In this document: positions 10,434 to 14,917 of the stretch, piece after piece
How positions within the stretch are numbered: position 1 is the stretch's first letter
How the letters are laid out: every line of letters starts with the position of its first letter
From: Trileptium ribeirensis
Taxonomy: Eukaryota; Nematoda; Enoplea; Enoplida; Thoracostomopsidae
NCBI GenBank assembly: GCA_030248225.1
Contig: JASANE010021124.1
Coordinates: 1 to 14,917 of the forward strand
Direction of reading: 5' to 3'
DNA length: 14,917 bases
Translations under genes and position numbers: made by a program
The notes under the pieces: model-generated
Databases searched by the model: none
What the model saw: the letters and a program-made list of their open reading frames with translations, nothing else
Told to the model about the DNA's origin: nothing

Positions 10434-10447
10434 CCTGGCGCGCCAGG
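10434..10447. repeat. 14-bp perfect G/C-rich palindrome
   Basis: CCTGGCGCGCCAGG is its own reverse complement and stands out in A/T-rich surroundings. It does not extend further on either side. It may be a protein-binding site or the relic of an inverted-repeat junction. Confidence 0.5.
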
Positions 10448-10539
10448 AAAATGGTTCTTATACTGTTGTATTAAAAAATGCCATTTTTATTACAGTACGT
10501 AGTGATCAAGCACAGCTTATTGCGATAGCCAGTGTATTA

Positions 10540-10870
10540 GGAAAATGCTTTGGTTAATAATTAATTATTGGTAGTTTAGATATTTTGGAAAAATGCTTTT
10601 AAAAATAATGCAGTCCCTAAAATAACCGTTGACTTTATAGGCGAAATCCCGGTTTTATACTTGCCATGTTGCAAATTTCATTTGTAATAAATATTAATCG
10701 AGCATCCTGTAGCTAAAATCACCCCTGGACAATGCTAGGAAAATCAAACCACTGCTGTTACTCTTTTGATACATTTTGATTTTTAATGAGATAAAAATAA
10801 ACATCTCTAATAATGCATGCAGTCGCTAAAATGGCCCTGGACTAGGTTAAGGAAACCATTATAAATGGTT
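10540..10870. repeat. Degenerate tandem repeat, unit about 100-110 bp
   Basis: A core reading CAGTCCCTAAAATAACC (from 10611), CTGTAGCTAAAATCACCCC (from 10707) and CAGTCGCTAAAATGGCCC (from 10820) recurs at spacings of 96 and 113 bases. GGAC follows in the last two copies, and an AGGAAAA-like block follows in copies two and three. AATAATGCA precedes the first and third cores. TGGTTAATAATT appears both before the first unit and after the last. It looks like an old minisatellite or the tandem core of a transposon, now strongly diverged. Confidence 0.45.
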
Positions 10871-11814
10871 AATAATTTTTTGTTACATTGGTATTATAGT
10901 TAGCATAGGTTATAACAAGGAAGCTACTATTATATATACGGTATTATTCAGTTTTCTGTTATAAAATGGAATAACAGAGGTGTGGCGCTGATTTTTATAA
11001 TAAAAGTTAAGTACGTATATAAAAATATCGTGAGCAAAATCAGTGTTTTTGGGAGTGGATGAATGCAATTCCTTTTCACTAAAACGATCTGAAAAATCTT
11101 AATAAATGAAATCTGGAACTGTGCCAATGTATATTTGGGTGACGATATAGTAGTCATCCATCAAGAAATATTGCCGTTTTAAGATGTGAAGCTGTCAGGT
11201 TCAGTCATTTTGTGGTTCAGGTTTGAATAAAAATTGGCTGTTTGCAACTGAACTCGTTATTTTGGATGAAGATGTTGCAATCGTAGATCACGGAATTGCA
11301 ATTTTTAAGGCCCAAAAATTTGAATTTTAGCATTATATATTATTTATATATGTCTATAATCAAAAATTATAACTGTTTCATGTTCCACTGAGTCGGAAGG
11401 TAATAGCTGTTGAACTGACTAAAATTTTCTCATTAGCAATATATATAACTCAGCTTACTCAAATTTTGTTTCTTTTAAATGTTTTGACGCGTTTGACTCA
11501 ACTTCAACTACATGAGCTGTCCTGCTATTGATTATTTACGGTGAAAGGTTCGGTTAAATCGGGTTTTTGAATAGAACCCAAAATATACGAAAACAGCAAT
11601 ATCTACATAACTGCTCAAGATATATGACCTATTGGTCTAATATTGTATAGCAATTCATCCTCAATGTACTTAAGTATTGTGATTCCCTAAATAAGCAGAT
11701 ATGTCGTCAAACATTGAAGCAACGCGGAGTGGATCGATTTCGACAAATTTTTTATTCAACAGCAAAGGTGATGAGAATGTGCCCTTTAGTTGAATACGAA
11801 CAACTTTAACCCCA
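10871..11814. other. Unassigned A/T-rich DNA
   Basis: No gene was recognised. A 69-codon minus-strand frame at 10948-11157 contains hydrophobic stretches but is low in complexity and matches nothing I know. Confidence 0.5.
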
Positions 11815-11819
11815 TCTTT
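11815..11819 (+). repeat. Left target-site duplication of MITE copy B
   Basis: TCTTT directly precedes the CTGGCC end and is repeated exactly at 12199-12203. The match stops after 5 bases on either side. Confidence 0.8.
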
Positions 11820-12198
11820 CTGGCCTGTCCACAGTGGGGGGTGTTGGGGGGACCCCCCACTTTCCAAATCCTGTTCGTGAGATATTCCCCCATGTCCGTC
11901 CCCCCACTCGGCCGAAACCCCCCATGTTCAACTAATTCCAAAAATTTTTTATGTCTGAAAATTTATGTTCTTTGTTTGCAAATTGTTTTTAAACATTAAT
12001 TACCACTATTTATAATGCTAAAATATTGTTTTTTAGCTTGAAAGTACGTTCACAGTATTAAAAATGCATTAAAATATGGAAATATTTTGTATTTTTAAGC
12101 AAAATTTATCCCCCCACTTTGAAATTTCCCCCGAGAATGAACATGGGGGGCCCCCGAAGTTTCCCCCCCCACTTTTCAGAGGGCTGTGGACAGGCCAG
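11820..12198. mobile_element. MITE, copy B, with perfect ends and 5-bp duplication
   Basis: This 379-bp element starts CTGGCCTGTCCACAG and ends CTGTGGACAGGCCAG, exact 15-bp inverted repeats. It is flanked by TCTTT on both sides. The body aligns with copy A along its whole length; differences are mainly homopolymer lengths (G6 and C8 runs here, shorter in copy A) and scattered substitutions. A subterminal hairpin pairs TGGGGGG (11845-11851) with CCCCCCA (11853-11859). A G6C5 block lies at 12145-12155. There is no coding capacity. A 5-bp duplication fits neither Tc1/mariner (TA), piggyBac (TTAA) nor classical hAT (8 bp), so I leave the superfamily open. Its intact ends suggest it is younger than copy A. 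Confidence 0.9.
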
Positions 12199-12203
12199 TC
12201 TTT
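12199..12203 (+). repeat. Right target-site duplication of MITE copy B
   Basis: TCTTT follows the GGCCAG end and is identical to 11815-11819. Confidence 0.8.
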
Positions 12204-12261
12204 GGGATCAAAATGGCAAAAAACAGGTTTTTAAGGTTTTTTGTCAAATTTGACTATACGG

Positions 12262-13402
12262 CAGGGAATAACCGGAACCAGCAACCGGAACCGTCCATTT
12301 AAACCGGATCCGGAACCTGGTCTTCGAAACTTATATATAGTAACACAGATGATAAAAATGAAGGTACAGTGGACTTAAAATGTATTGAAAATAACTTTTA
12401 CATTAAACTTAATGTATTGCGATGGCACTATTGCCTTTCTGAAAATTTAAAGAGATTGAGGAAGCTAATAATGTTTATTTATTGTTCAATACGTCGATTT
12501 TAGAACAGAAAGAGCAAAAAACGCCTTCCACTATACACCGTTGCTTACACTGCGTCAAATCGAATATGCTTACGAAGCTTGGAGCGTAGAATACACACTT
12601 TCCCTCTGTCTCCAGTCGCCTTCCTTTACTACACATACGTTTGTTACATGTTCTTCTGTAGGAAACTTGAAATTATTGGTTTATATGATCCTAAGAGAAA
12701 ATAATAGATTGAAGGTGATTTCCTGATCAGGTACACTGTTTAGGCTAGCGTTGGACAAACAGTGCCCGTAAGTTAGATGATAATGATGATAACTTTCTAA
12801 TCAGAATGCCATAAATGAGGCACACTATGACGCTGCTCGCACAGTTTCAATAAATACAGTTCTTTGCCAAGAAAGCAGTTTCTAGCTGCTTTGCAGATAA
12901 CGTTACTTTACTTCAATTTAGACTGATTTACCAAGTTTACAAGCGCATTGGCGGGTTCTTGAAGCAATTTATTTTAGCCAAGCATACCCTAAGTACTTCT
13001 GGGTTAGCCATACTCTGTTACCGAATTGGACCGGTTTAATTGTAAAGTACCGCACAGACTTCTGGATGTGTAAAATAGCTGCTACAAGCAACGACCTGGC
13101 TTTGATTTGTTAACAAACTCCTGCAGGTTATTATGAAAAATTCCTACTGAAATTATGTGCCCTATTTACGTTTCAAACGGCAAATTGCTTAGTTAATCTT
13201 TACTTTTGCTTGGTTGTATTGGAGCTTGATCATTGTATAATATACATTGCATATGTTTGGATCACAGATGAAGCAAAAAACGTGGAAAATTTCAAACAAA
13301 CTTTTTAAACCGGAATTCCGGTTCCGGTATGGTTTTTGCCCTTTGCCGGAACCGCAACGCGAACACGATTTTCGCCGGAACCGGAATTCCGGTTACTCCC
13401 TG
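12262..13402. mobile_element. hAT-like non-autonomous element with CCGGAA-rich arms
   Basis: The left end reads CAGGGAATAACCGGAA, and the reverse complement of the right end reads CAGGGAGTAACCGGAA, a match at 15 of 16 bases. CAGGG-type termini are usual for hAT elements. Both arms repeat CCGGAACC and CCGGAATTCCGG blocks, the left over about 12271-12320 and the right over about 13309-13396. The roughly 1-kb interior is A/T-rich and I find no transposase motif. The 12541-12726 frame starts at TTG and is unrecognised. The flanking 8-mers, CTATACGG and ATATGTAT, do not match, so the insertion is old, rearranged, or its limits are slightly different. Confidence 0.6.
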
Positions 13403-13691
13403 ATATGTATATATATTGATTAAATGATGACGTTGAGCCATAAACATGGTTAATTGAAAAACAGCAAGGGTTTTCGGGACTCAATTAAGCTTAGGGTTGT
13501 CGCGAAATAGGATATTTTCTAAATTAATTAATAAGGATGGCACGTTAGGTTCTTCGCTGCTTGTTTGGGCTATTACTGAAAAATCGTCAGGAGTAGCGTT
13601 TTTCTGGCAGGCATTAAGATGTTGGAAGACTGATAAATTGTATATATAAGTATGCATTGTTTAGTTTCTTTCCTGTTCCGGCCGAAATGCC
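13403..13691. other. Unassigned DNA between the hAT-like and Penelope-like remnants
   Basis: The C-terminal part of the Penelope-like protein, including the YVDD block and any GIY-YIG endonuclease, should follow here on the minus strand. I cannot find either. The sequence is A/T-rich with no clear features. Confidence 0.45.
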
Positions 13692-14051
13692 ATATCAAAA
13701 AAGTTTGAAAGCTGACGGACATTTACTAAGCCACTTATTTTCAGAAAAATTCATGAAATAATGGCTAGGGTTGGGCCAAAGGGGGAGCCCATGGCCACAC
13801 CGTCTGTTGGTCTATTACGCCGTTAAAGAGAAAATTGACGTTTTTGACACAGAGTTTTATAGCGGCTAAAACTGAATAGCGGGCATGGTAGTAATTATTA
13901 GTTTAGCATTGGCAGCATCCGAAATAATCTGTAATATCTCGTCAATGCGAACGTTGGTAAACAGTTCAGTTACGTCAAAGCTTGCTAGATGGCTATGCTC
14001 AAAACTTAGTTGCGATATTTCCTTTGCAAACTCGAATGAATTGCTGACCAT
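13692..14051 (-). pseudogene. Penelope-like element reverse transcriptase fragment
   Basis: This minus-strand fragment carries the middle of a Penelope-like reverse transcriptase, the enzyme of a telomerase-related class of retroelements. NSFEFAKEIS lies near 14042-14013. Catalytic block A, SFDVTELFTNV, is at 13982-13950. CVKNVNFLFNGVI lies near 13850-13815. Block B, DGVAMGSPFGPTLA, is at 13804-13763. NKWLSKCPSAFK lies near 13735-13700. These follow the family's order and spacing. At least three frame changes occur: near 13860, near 13810, and just after PTLA. A stop follows CPSAFKLF. The YVDD catalytic block and the C-terminal endonuclease are absent. Upstream of 14051 the frame is closed by a TGA and similarity stops. 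It is a dead internal fragment. Confidence 0.85.
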
Positions 14052-14811
14052 TCATCGAACCGCAACCGATCGATCAGATTGAATCGATCAGTCACGATCC
14101 TACGTTAAACGTCGCGCGATTGTCGGACCCTAGCGGGAGCTACTGGCCCAATTGAAGCCAATCATCGTTTGACACTTCCAGGTGAAACTACAATAAGGAA
14201 TAGCGAAATGGTCTCTTTGGCCTGTGAGCAGGTGACAAGGCCAACCTCATTGGGAACCTCGAAGGAAGTATCACATAGACTACGTGTGCAACCCGTCCGG
14301 CAGGATCGTAACAAATCCTGTGAAGCGCCGCTGCAGCTTGCTACGCTGGGTAGCTTCTTGGGACTGACCCGAAAAGAAAAATAAACCTATCAGATCCGCC
14401 CTCGAGGTTACAATAGCCGGGGTCGTATGGGCATTGCGTTTTGGAAGTGAGCAATGCAGCAGCGTCACGTCGATATTACACGGGTGATATCAATATCCTT
14501 TTTGAACATATGCGACAAGGGTGAAGTCACTACATAGCTGAAGCGACAGTGCAACTGTGTTGAGCTCGAAAGATCTAGACCGTCCGCAAACTTCATCGAT
14601 TTTGCTGCTGCTTTCCATAGTGTACACTGATGGTGTACCTATGTGGCGTGTATAACACAAAGTTGGTGTCCCAAGCATATTCCCTTGACATACTGAAAAC
14701 ATTCAAGAAAGTAACAGCTTTTGCGTTGGAACAGCGCAAAAGCTTGATACAAATTTCTTGTTCCTACTGGCATCTGCCATGTCTGAGTGCTCTTTTTTGT
14801 TGCTTTTTCAG
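14052..14811. other. Unassigned, G/C-richer DNA
   Basis: No gene was recognised. The N-terminal part of the Penelope-like protein would be expected here on the minus strand, but no motif of it is visible, so another insertion or a truncation point near 14055 is likely. A 9-mer, ATCGATCAG, is repeated at 14069-14077 and 14083-14091. The frames at 14169-14384 (plus), 14280-14468 and 14490-14702 (minus) overlap one another and match nothing I know. Confidence 0.45.
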
Positions 14812-14917
14812 CTTTCCCGTGAATGGAATAATATCTAAATCGATACTCTTCAGCACAGGGAGAGCGACACCATCAGAAGGTGTTAAAATCATTCCAACCA
14901 TAATTAAAGCAATAATG
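14791..14917 (+). other. Candidate 3' splice site and partial exon
   Basis: A pyrimidine-rich tract at 14789-14808 ends in CAG at 14809-14811, a good match to an animal 3' splice site, with a CTGAG branch-point-like sequence about 25 bases upstream. From 14813 a plus-strand frame is open for 35 codons to the window edge. It includes the stretch GRATPSEGVKIIPTIIK, which I do not recognise. The opposite strand is also open here, so the lack of stops is weak evidence. Confidence 0.25.

Noticed and set aside
12541..12726. 61-codon frame inside the hAT-like element as a transposase piece
   Set aside because: It starts at TTG and I see no hAT transposase motif such as the dimerisation block.
14764..14916. 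Minus-strand frame of about 50 codons at the right edge as a gene
   Set aside because: It overlaps the plus-strand candidate exon, has no recognised motif and starts outside the window; only one strand could be coding and the splice signal favours plus.
1..14917. tRNA or rRNA genes
   Set aside because: I scanned for the GGTTCGA-type B box with a matching A box and for rRNA-like blocks; no pair at plausible spacing was found.

Overview
The window looks like intergenic DNA from an animal nuclear genome, most likely an invertebrate. It is A/T-rich and no open frame exceeds about 120 codons. There are no closely packed genes and no ribosome-binding-site-led reading frames. The recognisable content is mobile DNA of kinds typical of metazoans: an RTE-like non-LTR retrotransposon, a Penelope-like element and several terminal-inverted-repeat elements. 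I cannot name the species. No intact protein-coding gene, rRNA, tRNA or CRISPR array was recognised.

Layout. Positions 1-1840 are mostly unexplained A/T-rich DNA with one small inverted-repeat element near 1157-1248. From about 1840 to 4000 the base composition is visibly more G/C-rich. There, about 2580-3985 on the minus strand holds a decayed RTE-type reverse transcriptase gene, with its motifs in the correct order but split over frames. A possible RNase H scrap lies just beyond it. Positions 4000-9240 hold no gene that I can support, only short foldbacks (4580-4631, 5363-5398, 6842-6897), a pogo/Tigger-like MITE (about 4838-5084), a 13-bp direct repeat (7367-7405) and a TATA-like site next to a duplicated 16-mer (8795-8861).

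The right half is richer in elements. Two same-orientation copies of one G/C-run-rich MITE family lie at 9246-9606 and 11820-12198. The second has perfect 15-bp inverted ends and a perfect 5-bp target duplication. Between them are a degenerate roughly 100-bp tandem repeat and unexplained A/T-rich DNA. A hAT-like element with CCGGAA-rich arms (12262-13402) follows 63 bp after the second MITE. A Penelope-like reverse transcriptase remnant (13692-14051, minus strand) follows that. The last 800 bp are more G/C-rich and unassigned, except for a good-looking 3' splice acceptor at 14811 followed by a frame open to the window edge.

Nothing here forms an operon or working pathway. The window is a transposon graveyard, and its most interesting parts are the two-copy MITE family with a 5-bp duplication and the possible exon at the right edge. 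All family calls rest on motifs read by eye; no database search was possible.
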